Of a stretch of 64,000 bases of DNA, positions 27,385-40,744 are shown piece after piece; the stretch's first letter is position 1; each line of letters opens with the position of its first letter. Where the stretch lies: positions 5,338,566 to 5,402,565 of the forward strand of contig OX422195.1 of the NCBI GenBank assembly GCA_949130485.1, read 5' to 3'. A program made the position numbers and the translations under genes. The notes beneath the pieces are model-generated. The model was given only the letters and a program-made list of their open reading frames with translations. It searched no databases and was not told where the DNA came from. Origin of the DNA: Agelas oroides. Taxonomy: Eukaryota > Porifera > Demospongiae > Agelasida > Agelasidae.

Positions 27385-28628
27385 CTACACTCTACCATGG
27401 ATCTACTCGGCTCTACTTCACTCTACTACAACCTACCATGGCTCTACTTGACTCTACTTGACTCTACCATGGCTCTACTTGGCTCTAACTCACTACACTC
27501 CTCCATGACTTTATACTCTACCATGGCTCTACTTGGGTCTACTGCTCTACTTTACTCTACTACTCTCTACCATGGCTCTAATTGGCTATACTTCACTCTA
27601 GTACACTCTACCATGGCTCTACTTGGCTCTACTTCCCTCTACTACACTCTACCATGGCTCTACTCGGCTCTACTTCACTCTACTACACCCTATCATGGCT
27701 CTACTTGACTCTACTTCACTCTACCATGGCTATACTTGGCTCTACTTCACAACACTCCTCCATGGCTCTATACTCTACCATGGCTCTACTTGGGTCTACT
27801 GCTTTACTTCACTCTAGTACTCTCTACCATGGCTTTACTTGACTCTACTACACACTACCATGGCTCTACCTGACTCTACTACACTCTACATTGGATCTAC
27901 CTTGTTGTACTTCACTCTACTACACTCTGTCATGGCTCTATTTGAATCTACGTCACTCTTCCCCACTCTACCATTTCTCTACTTGGCTCTACTTCAGTCT
28001 ACTACAATCTTCCATGGCTCTACTTGGCTCTGCTTCAGTCTACTACACTCTACCATGGCTCTACTTGACTGTACTTCACTCTTCTACACCCTACCATGGC
28101 TCTACTTCACTCTACTACACTCTACGGTGGCTCTACTTGGCTCTACTTCACTCTAGTACCCTCTACCATGGCTCTACTTGGCTCTACTTCACTCTAATAC
28201 GCTCTACAATTGCTCTACTCGGCTCTACTTCACTCTACTACAATCTACGATGGCTCTACTTGACTGTACTTCACTCTACCATGGCTGTACTTGGCTCTAC
28301 TTCACTACACACCTCCATGGCTCTATACCCTACCATGTTTGTACTTTGGTCTACTGCTCTACTTCACTCTACTACTCTCTACCATGGCTCTACTTGACTC
28401 TACTACACACTGCCATGTCTCTACCTGACTGTATTACACTCTACATTGGATCTACGTTGTTGTACTTCACTCTACTACACTCTATCATGTCTCTATGTGA
28501 CTCTACTTCACTCTACCACACTCTACCATTTCTCTACTTGGCTCTACTTCAGTAAACTACACTCTACCATGGCTCTACTTGGCTCTACTTCAGTCTACTA
28601 CACTCTACCATGGCTCTACTTCACTCTA
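27385..28628 (+). repeat. 1244-base tandem duplication, first unit
   Basis: This unit is repeated from 28629. It holds the anchor 27891 and markers such as CACAACACTCCTCC in the core (near 27749), CTCTAATACGCTCTAC and CCATGTTTGTACTTTGG. The last two also occur, with small changes, in the 5.1-kb super-repeats near 19230 and 21000, so the unit was built from that subfamily. Confidence 0.9.
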
Positions 28629-29730
28629 CTACACTCTACCATGGATCTACTCGGCTCTACTTCACTGTACTACAACCTACCATGGCTCTACTTGACTCTA
28701 CTTCACTCTACCATGGCTCTACTTGGCTCTAACTCACTACACTCCTCCATGACTCTATACTCTACCATGGCTCTACTTGGGTCTACTGCTCTACTTTACT
28801 CTACTACTCTCTACCATGGCTCTAATTGGCTATACTTCACTCTAGTACACTCTACCATGGCTCTACTTGGCTCTACTTCACTCTACTACACTCTACCATG
28901 GCTCTACTCGGCTCTACTTCACTCTACTACAACCTACCATGGCTCTACTTGACTCTACTTCACTCTACCATGGCTATACTTGGCTCTACTTCACAACACT
29001 CCTCCATGGCTCTATACTCTACCATGGCTCTATTTGGGTCTACTGCTTTACTTCACTCTAGTACTCTCTACCATGGCTCTACTTGACTCTACTACACACT
29101 ACCATGGCTCTACCTGACTCTACTACACTCTTCATTGGATCTACCTTGTTGTACTTCACTCTACTACACTCTGTCATGGCTCTATTTGAATCTACGTCAC
29201 TCTTCCACACTCTACCATTTCTCTACTTGGCTCTACTTCAGTCTACTACAATCTTCCATGGCTCTACTTGGCTCTGCTTCAGTCTACTACACTCTACCAT
29301 GGCTCTACTTGGCTGTACTTCACTCTTCTACACCCAACCATGGCTCTACTTCACTCTACTACACTCTACGGTGGCTCTACTTGGCTCTACTTCACTCTAG
29401 TATACACTACCATGGCTCTACTTGGCTCTACTTCACTCTAATACGCTCTACAATTGCTCTACTCGGCTCTACTTCACTCTACTACAATCTACGATGGCTC
29501 TACTTGACTGTACTTCATTCTACCATGGCTGTACTTGGCTCTACTTCACTACACACCTCCATGGCTCTATACCCTACCATGTTTGTACTTTGGTCTACTG
29601 CTCTACTTCACTCTACTACTCTCTACCATGGCTCTACTTGACTATACTACACACTGCCATGGCTCTACCTGACTCTATTACACTCTACATTGGATCTACC
29701 TTGTTGTACTTCACTCTACTACACTCTACC
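28629..29730 (+). repeat. 1244-base tandem duplication, second unit, cut short
   Basis: This unit follows the first at offset 1244, with anchors 29135 and 29690 corresponding to 27891 and 28446. The match fails near 29730, where the first unit reads TATCATGTCTCTATGTG and this one TACCATCTCTCTACTTGG. The last module of the pair therefore belongs to a different type, and this is the edge of the second subfamily. Confidence 0.87.
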
Positions 29731-30359
29731 ATCTCTCTACTTGGCCTCTACTTCACTCTTCTACACTCTACCATGTATCTACTTCACTCTACTACACTCT
29801 ACCCTGGCTCTACTTGGCTCCACTTCATTCTACTACACTCTACCATCACTCTCGTCGGTTCTACTTCACTCTACTACAACCTTCCATGGCTCTACTTGAC
29901 TCTCCTTCACTCTCCTATGGCTCTACTTGGCTCTTCTTCACTACACTCCTCCATGGCTCTATACTCTACCATGGCTCTACTTGGGTCTACTGCTCTACTT
30001 CCCTCTACTACTGTCTAGCATGGCTCTACTTGACTCTACTACACACTACCATGGCTCTACCAGACTCTACTACACTCTACATTGGATCTACCTTGTTGTG
30101 CTTCACTCTGCTACACTCTATCATGGCTCTATTTGACTCTACTTCACTCTACCACACTCTACCATTTCTCTACTTGGCTCTACTTCAGTCTACTACACTC
30201 TACCATGGCTCAACTTGTCTCTACTTCAGTCTACTACACTCTACCATGGCTCTACTTTGCTCTACTTCACTCCTCTACACTCTACCATTGCTCTACTTCA
30301 CTCTACTACACTCTACCTTGGCTCTAATTGGATCTGCTTCACTCTAGTACCTTCTACCA
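29731..30359 (+). repeat. Entry into the homogeneous right-centre family
   Basis: One 392-base and part of one 555-base interval, with an anchor at 30082 (TTGGATCTACCTTGTTGTGC). The sequence already shows the markers of the family to the right: TGGCTCAACTTGTC, CTAATTGGATCTGC and ACTTCCCTCTACTAC. An extra C in TTGGCCTCTAC near 29745 is a private one-base insertion. Confidence 0.78.
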
Positions 30360-32780
30360 TGGCTCTACTTGGCTCTACTTCACTCTACTACACTCTACCA
30401 TGACTCTACTCGTCTCTACTTCACTCTACTACAACCTACCATGGCTCTACTTGACTGTACTTCACTCTACCATGGCGCTACTTGGCTCTACTTCACTACA
30501 CTCCTCCATGACTCTATACTCTACCTTGGCTCTACTTCGGTGTACTGCTCTACTTCACTCTACTACTCTCTACCATGGCTCTACTTGACTCTACTACACA
30601 CTACCATGGCTCTACCTGACTCTACTACACTCTACATTGGATCTACCTTGTTATACTTCACTCTACTACACTCTATCATTGCTCTATTTGACTCTACTTC
30701 ACTCTACCGCACTCTACCATTTCTCTACTTGCCTCTACTTCAGTCCACTTCACTCTACCATGGCTGAACTTGTCTCTACTTCAGTCTACTACACTCTACC
30801 ATGGCTCTACTTTGCTCTACTTCACTCTTCTACACTCTAACATTGCTCTACTTCACTCTACTACACTCTACCCTCGCTCTACTTGGCTCTACTTCACTCT
30901 AGTACACACTACGATGGCTCTACTCGGCTCTACTTCACTCTACTACAACCTACCATGGCTCTACTTGACTCTACTTCACTCTACCATGGCTCTACTTGAC
31001 TCTACTACACACTACCAAGGCTCTACCTGACTCTTCTACACTCTCCATTGGCTCTACCTGGTTGTACTTCACTCTACTACACTCTATCATGGCTCTATTT
31101 GACTCTATTTCACTCTACCACACTCTACCATTTCTCTACTTGGCTCGTCTTCTGTCTACTACACTCTACAATGGCTCTACTTGGCTCTACTTCAGTCTAC
31201 TACACTCTACCATGGCTCTACTTGGCTCTACTTCACTCTTCTACACTCTACCATGGCTCTACTTCACTCTACTACACTCTACCCTGGCTCTACTTGACTC
31301 CACTTCACTCTAGTTCTGTTTACCATGGCTCTACTCGGCTCTACTTCACTCTACTACAACCTACCATGGCTCTACTTGACTCTACTTCACTCTAACATGG
31401 CTCTACTTCGCTCTACTTCATTACACTCCTCCATGGCTCTATGCTCTACCATGGCTCTACTTGGGTCTACTGCTCTACTTCACTCTACTACTCTCTACCA
31501 TGGCTCTACTTGACTCTACTACACACTACCATGGCTCTGCCTGACTCTATTACACTCTACATTGGATCTACCTTGTTGTACTTCACTCTACTACACTCTA
31601 CCATCGCTCTACTTTGCTCTACTTCACTCTTCTACACTCTACCATGGCTCTACTTCACTCTACTACAGTCTACCCTGGTTCTACTTGCCTCTACTTCACT
31701 CTAGTACACTCTACCATGGCTCTACTTGGCTCCACTTCATTCTACTACACTCTACCATGACTCTACTCGGTTCTACTTCACTCTACTACAACCTTCCATG
31801 GCTCTACTTGACTCTCCTTCACTCTACCATGGCTCTACTTGGCTCTTCTTCACTACACTCCTCCATGGCTCTATACTCTACCATAGCTCTACTTGGGTCT
31901 ACTGCTCTACTTCCCTCTACTACTCTCTACCATGGCTCTACTTGACTCTACTACACACTACCATGGCTCTACCGGACTCTACTACACTCTACATTGGATC
32001 TACCTTCTACTTCACTCTACTACACTCTATCATGGCTCTATTTGACTCTACTTCACTCTACCACACTCTACCATTTCTCTACTTTGCTCTACTTCAGTCT
32101 ACTACACTCTACCATGGCTCAACTTGTCTCTACTTCAGTCTACCACACCCTACCATGGATCTACTTTGCTCTACTTCACTCTTCTACACTCTACCTTTGC
32201 TCTACTTCACTCTACTACACTCTACCCTGGCTCTAATTGGCTCTGCTTCACTCTAGTACACTCTACCATGGCTCTACTTGGCTCTACTTCACTCTACTAC
32301 ACTCTACCATGATTCTACTCGTCTCTACTTCACTCTACTACAACCTACCATGGCTCTGCTTGACTCTACTTCACTCTACCATGGCGCTACTTGGCTCTAC
32401 TTCACTACACTCCTCCATGACTCTATACACTACCTTGGCTCTACTTAGGTCTACTGCTCTACTTCACTCTACTACTCTCTACCATGGCTCTACTTGACTC
32501 TACTACACACTACCATGGCTCTACCTGACTCTACTACACTCTACATTGGATCTACCTTGTTGTACTTCACTCTACTACATTCTATCATGGCTCTATTAGA
32601 CTCTACTTCACTCTACCACACTCTACCATTTCTGTGCTTGGCTCTACTTCAGTCTACTACAATCTACCATGTCTCTACTTGGCTCTACTTCACTCTTCTA
32701 TGCTCTACCATTGCTCTACTTCACTCTACTACACTCTACCCTGGCTCCACTTCGCTCTACTTCACTCTACTACACTCTAC
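30360..32780 (+). repeat. 2.4-kb unit, copy 1
   Basis: Anchors lie at 30637, 31048, 31562, 31994 and 32546, giving the module order 411, 514, 432, 552, 513. These sum to 2422, the exact offset to the next copy up to about 33890. This order recurs repeatedly to the right and is the signature of the region. The 411-base module (30637 to 31048) lacks the core cassette exactly: 514 minus 103 is 411. Confidence 0.88.
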
Positions 32781-34780
32781 CATGGCTCTACTTGGTCTAC
32801 TTCACTCTACTACACTCTACCATGACTCTACTCGTCTCTACTTCACTCTACTACAACCTACCATGGCTCTACTTGACTGTACTTCACTCTACCATGGCGC
32901 TACTTGGCTCTACTTCACTACACTCCTCCATGACTCTATACTCTACCTTGGCTCTACTTGGGTGTACTGCTCTACTTCACTCTACTACTCTCTACCATGG
33001 CTCTACTTGACTCTACTACACACTACCATGGCTCTACCTGACTCTACTACACTCTACATTGGATCTACCTTGTTATACTTCACTCTACTACACTCTATCA
33101 TGGCTCTATTTGACTCTACTTCACTCTACCGCACTCTACCATTTCTCTACTTGCCTCTACTTCAGTCCACTTCACTCTACCATGGCTCTAGTTGGCTCTA
33201 CTTCAGTCTACTACACTCTACCATGGCTCTACTCGGCCCTACTTCACTCTTCTACACTCTAACATGGCTCTACTTCACTCTACTACACTCTACCCTCGCT
33301 CTACTTGGCTCTACTTCACTCTAGTACACACTACGATGGCTCTACTCGGCTCTACTTCACTCTACTACAACCTACCATGGCTCTACTTGACTCTACTTCA
33401 CTCTACCATGGCTCTACTTGACTCTACTACACACTACCAAGGCTCTACCTGACTCTTCTACACTCTCCATTGGCTCTACCTGGTTGTACTTCACTCTACT
33501 ACACTCTATCATTGCTCTATTTGACTCTATTTCACTCTACCACACTCTACCATTTCTCTAGTTGGCTCGTCTTCTGTCTACTACACTCTACAATGGCTCT
33601 ACTTGGCTCTACTTCAGTCTACTACACTCTACCATGGCTCTACTTGGCTCTACTTCACTCTTCTACACTCTACCATGGCTCTACTTCACTCTACTACACT
33701 CTACCCTGGCTCTACTTGACTCTACTTCACTCTAGTTCTCTTTACCATGGCTCTACTCGGCTCTACTTCACTCTACTACAACCTACCATGGCTCTACTTG
33801 ACTCTACTTCACTCTAACCTGGCTCTACTTAGCTCTACTTCATTACACTCCTCCATGGCTCTATGCTCTACCATCGCTCTACTTGGGTCTACTGCTCTAC
33901 TTCCCTCTACTACTCTCTACCATGGCTCTACTTGACTCTACTACACACTACCATGGCTCTACCGGACTCTACTACACTCTACATTGGATCTACCTTCTAC
34001 TTTACTCTACTACACTCTATCATGGCTCTATTTGACTCTACTTCACTCTACCACACTCTACCATTTCTCTACTTTGCTCTACTTCAGTCTACTACACTCT
34101 ACCATGGCTCAACTTGTCTCTACTTCAGTCTACCACACCCTACCATGGATCTACTTTGCTCTACTTCACTCTTCTACACTCTACCATTGCTCTACTTCAC
34201 TCTACTACACTCTACCCTGGATCTAATTGGCTCTGCTTCACTCTAGTACACTCTACCATGGCTCTACTTGGCTCTACTTCACTCTACTACACTCTACCAT
34301 GATTCTACTCGTCTCTACTTCACTCTACTACAACCTACCATGGCTCTGCTTGACTCTACTTCACTCTACCATGGCGCTACTTGGCTCTACTTCACTACAC
34401 TCCTCCATGACTCTATACACTACCTTGGCTCTACTTAGGTCTACTGCTCTACTTCACTCTACTACTCTCTACCATGGCTCTACTTGACTCTACTACACAC
34501 TACCATGGCTCTACCTGACTCTACTACACTCTACATTGGATCTACCTTGTTGTACTTCACTCTACTACACTCTATCATGGCTCTATTAGACTCTACTTCA
34601 CTCTACCACACTCTACCATTTCTGTGCTTGGCTCTACTTCAGTCTACTACAATCTACCATGTCTCTACTTGGCTCTACTTCACTCTTCTATGCTCTACCA
34701 TTGCTCTACTTCACTCTACAACACTCTACCCTGGCTCTACTTCGCTCTACTTCACTCTACTACACTCTACCATGGCTCTA
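32781..34780 (+). repeat. 2.4-kb unit, copy 2, lacking one 432-base module
   Basis: Anchors lie at 33059, 33470, 33984 and 34536. The offset to copy 1 is 2422 up to about 33890 and 1990 afterwards. The difference is 432, so precisely one module (31562 to 31994 in copy 1) is absent. The join lies inside a core cassette near 33870-33900, where the text changes from the 31441-type to the 31900-type core. A one-base deletion (TTGGTCTAC) near 32794 marks the left edge. Confidence 0.88.
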
Positions 34781-35906
34781 CTTGGCTCTACTTGACTCTA
34801 CTACACTCTACCATGGCTCTACTCGGCTCTACTTCACTCTACTACAACCTACCATGGCTCTACTTGAATCTACTTCACTCTACCATGGCTCTACGTGGCT
34901 CTACTTCACTACACTCCTCCATGGCTCTATACTCTACCATGGCCCTACTTGGGTCTACTGATCTACTTCACTCTACTACTCTCTACCATGGCTCTACTTG
35001 ACTCTACTACACACTACCATGGCTCTACCTGACTCTACTACACTCTACATTGGATCTTCCTTGTTGTACTTCACTCTACTACACTCTATCATAGCTCTAT
35101 TTGACTCTACTTCACTCTACCACACTCTACCATTTCTCTACTTGGCTCTTCTTCAGTCTACTACACTCTACTTAGGCTCAACTTGTCTCTACTTCAGTCT
35201 ACCACACCCTACCATGGATCTAGTTTGCTCTACTTCACTCTTCTACACTCTACCATTGCTCTACTTCAATCTACTACACTCTACCCTGGCTCTAATTGGC
35301 TCTGCTTCACTCTAGTACACTCTACCATGGCTCTACTTGGCTCTACTTCACTCTACTACACTCTACCATGATTCTACTCGTCTCTACTTCACTCTACTAC
35401 AACCTACCATGGCTCTGCTTGACTCTACTTCACTCTACCATGGCGCTACTTGGCTCTACTTCACTACACTCCTCCATGACTCTATACACTACCTTGGCTC
35501 TACTTAGGTCTACTGCTCTACTTCACTCTACTACTCTCTACCATGGCTCTACTTGACTCTACTACACACTACCATGGCTCTACCTGACTCTACTACACTC
35601 TACATTGGATCTACCTTGTTGTACTTCACTCTACTACACTCTATCATGGCTCTATTAGACTCCACTTCACTCTACCACACTCTACCATTTCTGTGCTTGG
35701 CTCTACTTCAGTCTACTACAATCTACCATGTCTCTACTTGGCTCTACTTCACTCTTCTATGCTCTACCATTGCTCTACTTCACTCTACTACACTCTACCC
35801 TGGCTCCACTTCGCTCTACTTCACTCTACTACACTCTACCATGGCTCTACATGGCTCTACTTCACTCTACTACACTCTACCATGATTCTACTCGTCTCTA
35901 CTTCAC
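34781..35906 (+). repeat. 1069-base pair member (514 + 555 modules)
   Basis: Anchors lie at 35050 and 35605. From about 35080 to 35860 the sequence matches the part 1069 bases to the left; 1069 is the sum of one 514- and one 555-base module. The same 1069 offset recurs independently at 43295/44364, 47825/48894, 50292/51361 and 58198/59267. A marker present here, CTCTACTTAGGCTCAAC, distinguishes the second member of every pair from the first, which reads CTCTACCATGGCTCAAC. Confidence 0.86.
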
Positions 35907-38175
35907 TCTACTACAACCTACCATGGCTCTACTTGACTGTACTTCACTCTACCATGGTGCTACTTGGCTCTACTTCACTACACTCCTCCATGACTCTATA
36001 CTCTACCTTGGCTCTACTTGGGTGTACTGCTCTACTTCACTCTACTACTCTCTACCATGGCTCTACTTGACTCTACTACACACTACCATGGCTCAACCTG
36101 ACTCTACTACACTCTACATTGTATCTACCTTGTTATACTTCACTCTACTACACTCTATCATGGCTCTATTTGACTCTACTTCACTCTACCGCACTCTACC
36201 ATTTCTCTACTTGCCTCTACTTCAGTCCACTTCACTCTACCATGGCTCTAGTTGGCTCTACTTCAGTGTACTACACTATACCATGGCTCTACTCGGCTCT
36301 ACTTCACTCTTCTACACTCTAACATGGCTCTACTTCACTCTACTACACTCTACCCTCGCTCTACTTGGCTCTACTTCACTCTAGTACACACTACGATGGC
36401 TCTACTCGGCTCTACTTCACTCTACTACAACCTACCATGGCTCTACTTGACTCTACTTCACTCTACCATGGCTCTACTTGACTCTACTACACACTACCAA
36501 GGCTCTACCTGACTCTTCTACACTCTCCATTGGCTCTACCTGGTTGTACTTCACTCTACTACACTCTATCATGGCTCTATTTGACTCTATTTCACTCTAC
36601 CACACTCTACCATTTCTCTACTTGGCTCGTCTTCTGTCTACAATACTCTACAATGGCTCTACTTGGCTCTACTTCAGTCTACTACCCTCTACCATGGCTC
36701 TACTTGGCTCTACTTCACTCTTCTACACTCTACCATGGCTCTACTTCACTCTACTACACTCTACCCTGGCTCTACTTGACTCTACTTCACTCTAGTTCTC
36801 TTTACCATGGATCTACTCGGCTCTACTTCACTCTACTACAACCTACCATGGCTCTACTTGACTCTACTTCACTCTAACATGGCTCTACTTCGCTCTACTT
36901 CATTACACTCCTCCATGGCTCTATGCTCTACCATGGCTCTACTTGGGTCTACTGCTCTACTTCACTCTACTACTCTCTACCATGGCTCTACTTGACTCTA
37001 CTACACACTACCATGGCTCTGCCTGACTCTATTACACTCTACATTGGATCTACCTTGTTGTACTTCACTCTACTACACTCTACAATCGCTCTACTTGGCT
37101 CTACTTCACTCTTCTACACTCTACCATGGCTCTACTTCACTCTACTACACTCTACCCTGGCTGTACTTGCCTCTACTTCAATCTAGTACACTCTACCATG
37201 GCTCTACTTGGCTCCACTTCATTCTACTACACTCTACCATGACTCTACTCGGTTCTACTTCACTCTACTACAACCTTCCATGGCTCTACTTGACTCTCCT
37301 TCACTCTACCATGGCTCTACTTGGCTCTTCTTCACTACACTCCTCCATGGCTCTATACTCTACCATAGCTCTACTTGGGTCTACTGCTCTACTTCCCTCT
37401 ACTACTCTCTACCATGGCTCTACTTGACTCTACTACACACTACCATGGCTCTACCGGACTCTACTACACTCTACATTGGATCTACCTTCTACTTCACTCT
37501 ACTACACTCTATCATGGCTCTATTTGACTCTACTTCACTCTACCACACTCTACCATTTCTCTACTTTGCTCTACTTCAGTCTACTACACTCTACCATGGC
37601 TCAACTTGTCTCTACTTCAGTCTACTACACCCTACCATGGATCTACTTTGCTCTACTTCACTCTTCTACACTCTACCATTGCTCTACTTCACTCTACTAC
37701 ACTCTACCCTGGATCTAATTGGCTCTGCTTCACTCTAGTACACTCTACCATGGCTCTACTTGGCTCTACTTCACTCTACTACACTCTACCATGATTCTAC
37801 TCGTCTCTACTTCACTCTACTACAACCTACCATGGCTCTGCTTGACTCTACTTCACTCTACCATGGCGCTACTTGGCTCTACTTCACTACACTCCTCCAT
37901 GACTCTATACACTACCTTGGCTCTACTTAGGTCTACTGCTCTACTTCACTCTACTACTCTCTACCATGGCTCTACTTGACTCTACTACACACTACCATGG
38001 CTCTACCTGACTCTACTACACTCTACATTGGATCTACCTTGTTGTACTTCACTCTACTACACTCTATCATGGCTCTATTAGACTTTACTTCACTCTACCT
38101 CACTCTACCATTTCTGTACTTGGCTCTACTTCAGTCTACTACAATCTACCATGTCTCTACTTGGCTCTACTTCAG
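35907..38175 (+). repeat. 2269-base tandem unit, copy 1
   Basis: Anchors lie at 36119, 36530, 37044, 37476 and 38028. Modules of 411, 514, 432, 552 and 360 sum to 2269, the exact spacing to copy 2. The 360-base interval (38028 to 38388) is the junction module. It runs from the TTTCTGTACTTGG block straight into a TCAGTCTACTACAACC block and skips 195 bases relative to a full module, equal to four quartets and one triplet. Confidence 0.9.
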
Positions 38176-40744
38176 TCTACTACAACCTACCATGGCTCTA
38201 CTTGACTGTACTTCACTCTACCATGGTGCTACTTGGCTCTACTTCACTACACTCCTCCATGACTCTATACTCTACCTTGGCTCTACTTGGGTGTACTGCT
38301 CTACTTCACTCTACTACTCTCTACCATGGCTCTACTTGACTCTACTACACACTACCATGGCTCAACCTGACTCTACTACACTCTACATTGTATCTACCTT
38401 GTTATACTTCACTCTACTACACTCTATCATGGCTCTATTTGACTCTACTTCACTCTACCGCACTCTACCATTTCTCTACTTGCCTCTACTTCAGTCCACT
38501 TCACTCTACCATGGCTCTAGTTGGCTCTACTTCAGTGTACTACACTATACCATGGCTCTACTCGGCTCTACTTCACTCTTCTACACTCTAACATGGCTCT
38601 ACTTCACTCTACTACACTCTACCCTCGCTCTACTTGGCTCTACTTCACTCTAGTACACACTACGATGGCTCTACTCGGCTCTACTTCACTCTACTACAAC
38701 CTACCATGGCTCTACTTGACTCTACTTCACTCTACCATGGCTCTACTTGACTCTACTACACACTACCAAGGCTCTATCTGACTCTTCTACACTCTCCATT
38801 GGCTCTACCTGGTTGTACTTCACTCTACTACACTCTATCATGGCTCTATTTGACTCTATATCACTCTACCACACTCTACCATTTCTCTACTTGGCTCGTC
38901 TTCTGTCTACAACACTCTACAATGGCTCTACTTGGCTCTACTTCAGTCTACTACCCTCTACCATGGCTCTTCTTGGCTCTACTTCACTCTTCTACACTCT
39001 ACCATGGCTCTACTTCACTCTACTACACTCTACCCTGGCTCTACTTGACTCTACTTCACTCTAGTTCTCTTTACCATGGCTCTACTCGGCTCTACTTCAC
39101 TCTACTACAACCTACCATGGCTCTACTTGACTCTACTTCACTCTAACATGGCTCTACTTCGCTCTACTTCATTACACTCCTCCATGGCTCTATGCTCTAC
39201 CATGGCTCTACTTGGGTCTACTGCTCTACTTCACTCTACTACTCTCTACCATGGCTCTACTTGACTCTACTACACACTACCATGGCTCTGCCTGACTCTA
39301 TTACACTCTACATTGGATCTACCTTGTTGTACTTCACTCTACTACACTCTACCATCGCTCTACTTGGCTCTACTTCACTCTTTTACACTCTACCATGGCT
39401 CTACTTCACTCTACTACACTCTACCCTGGCTCTACTTGCCTCTACTTCAATCTAGTACACTCTACCATGGCTCTACTTGGCTCCACTTCATTCTACTACA
39501 CTCTACCATGACTCTACTCGGTTCTACTTCACTCTACTACAACCTTCCATGGCTCTACTTGACTCTCCTTCACTCTACCATGGCTCTACTTGGCTCTTCT
39601 TCACTACACTCCTCCATGGCTCTATACTCTACCATAGCTCTACTTGGGTCTACTGCTCTACTTCCCTCTACTACTCTCTACCATGGCTCTACTTGACTCT
39701 ACTACACACTACCATGGCTCTACCGGACTCTACTACACTCTACATTGGATCTACCTTGTACTTCACTCTACTACACTCTATCATGGCTCTATTTGACTCT
39801 ACTTCACTCTACCACACTCTACCATTTCTCTACTTTGCTCTACTTCAGTCTACTACACTCTACCATGGCTCAACTTATCTCTACTTCAGTCTACCACACC
39901 CTACCATGGATCTACTTTGCTCTACTTCACTCTTCTACACTCTACCATTGCTCTACTTCACTCTACTACACTCTACCCTGGATCTAATTGGCTCTGCTTC
40001 ACTCTAGTACACTCTACCATGGCTCTACTTGGCTCTACTTCACTCTACTACACTCTACCATGATTCTACTCGTCTCTACTTCACTCTACTACAACCTACC
40101 ATGGCTCTGCTTGACTCTACTTCACTCTACCATGGCGCTACTTGGCTATACTTCACTACACTCCTCCATGACTCTATACACTACCTTGGCTCTACTTAGG
40201 TCTACTGCTCTACTTCACTCTACTACTCTCTACCATGGCTCTACTTGACTCTACTACACACTACCATGGCTCTACCTGACTCTACTACACTCTACATTGG
40301 ATCTACCTTGTTGTACTTCACTCTACTACACTCTATCATGGCTCTATTAGACTCTACTTCACTCTACCACACTCTACCATTTCTGTGCTTGGCTCTACTT
40401 CATTCTACTACAATCTACCATGTCTCTGCTTGGCTCTACTTCACACTTCTATGCTCTACCATTGCTCTACTTCACTCTACTACACTCTACCCTGGCTCTA
40501 CTTCGCTCTACTTCACTCTACTACACTCTACCATGGCTCTACTTGGCTCTACTTCACTCTACTACACTCTACCATGGCTCTACTCGGCTCTGCTTCACTC
40601 TACTACAACCTACCATGGCTCTACTTGACTCTGCTTCACTCTACCATGGCTCTACGTGGCTCTACTTCACTACACTCCTCCATGGGTCTATACTCTACCA
40701 TGGCCCTACTTGGGTCTACTGATCTACTTCACTCTACTACTCTC
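38176..40744 (+). repeat. 2269-base tandem unit, copy 2, and its continuation
   Basis: Anchors lie at 38388, 38799, 39313, 39745 and 40297. The 2269 offset holds to about 40445, after which the copy continues through a normal 514-base module instead of the shortened 360. The last 300 bases (40445-40744) are ordinary quartets plus one core cassette (near 40660-40750) reading CATGGGTCTATAC. The 39745 anchor has TTGTAC where copy 1 (37476) has TTCTAC, a useful lineage marker. Confidence 0.88.
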
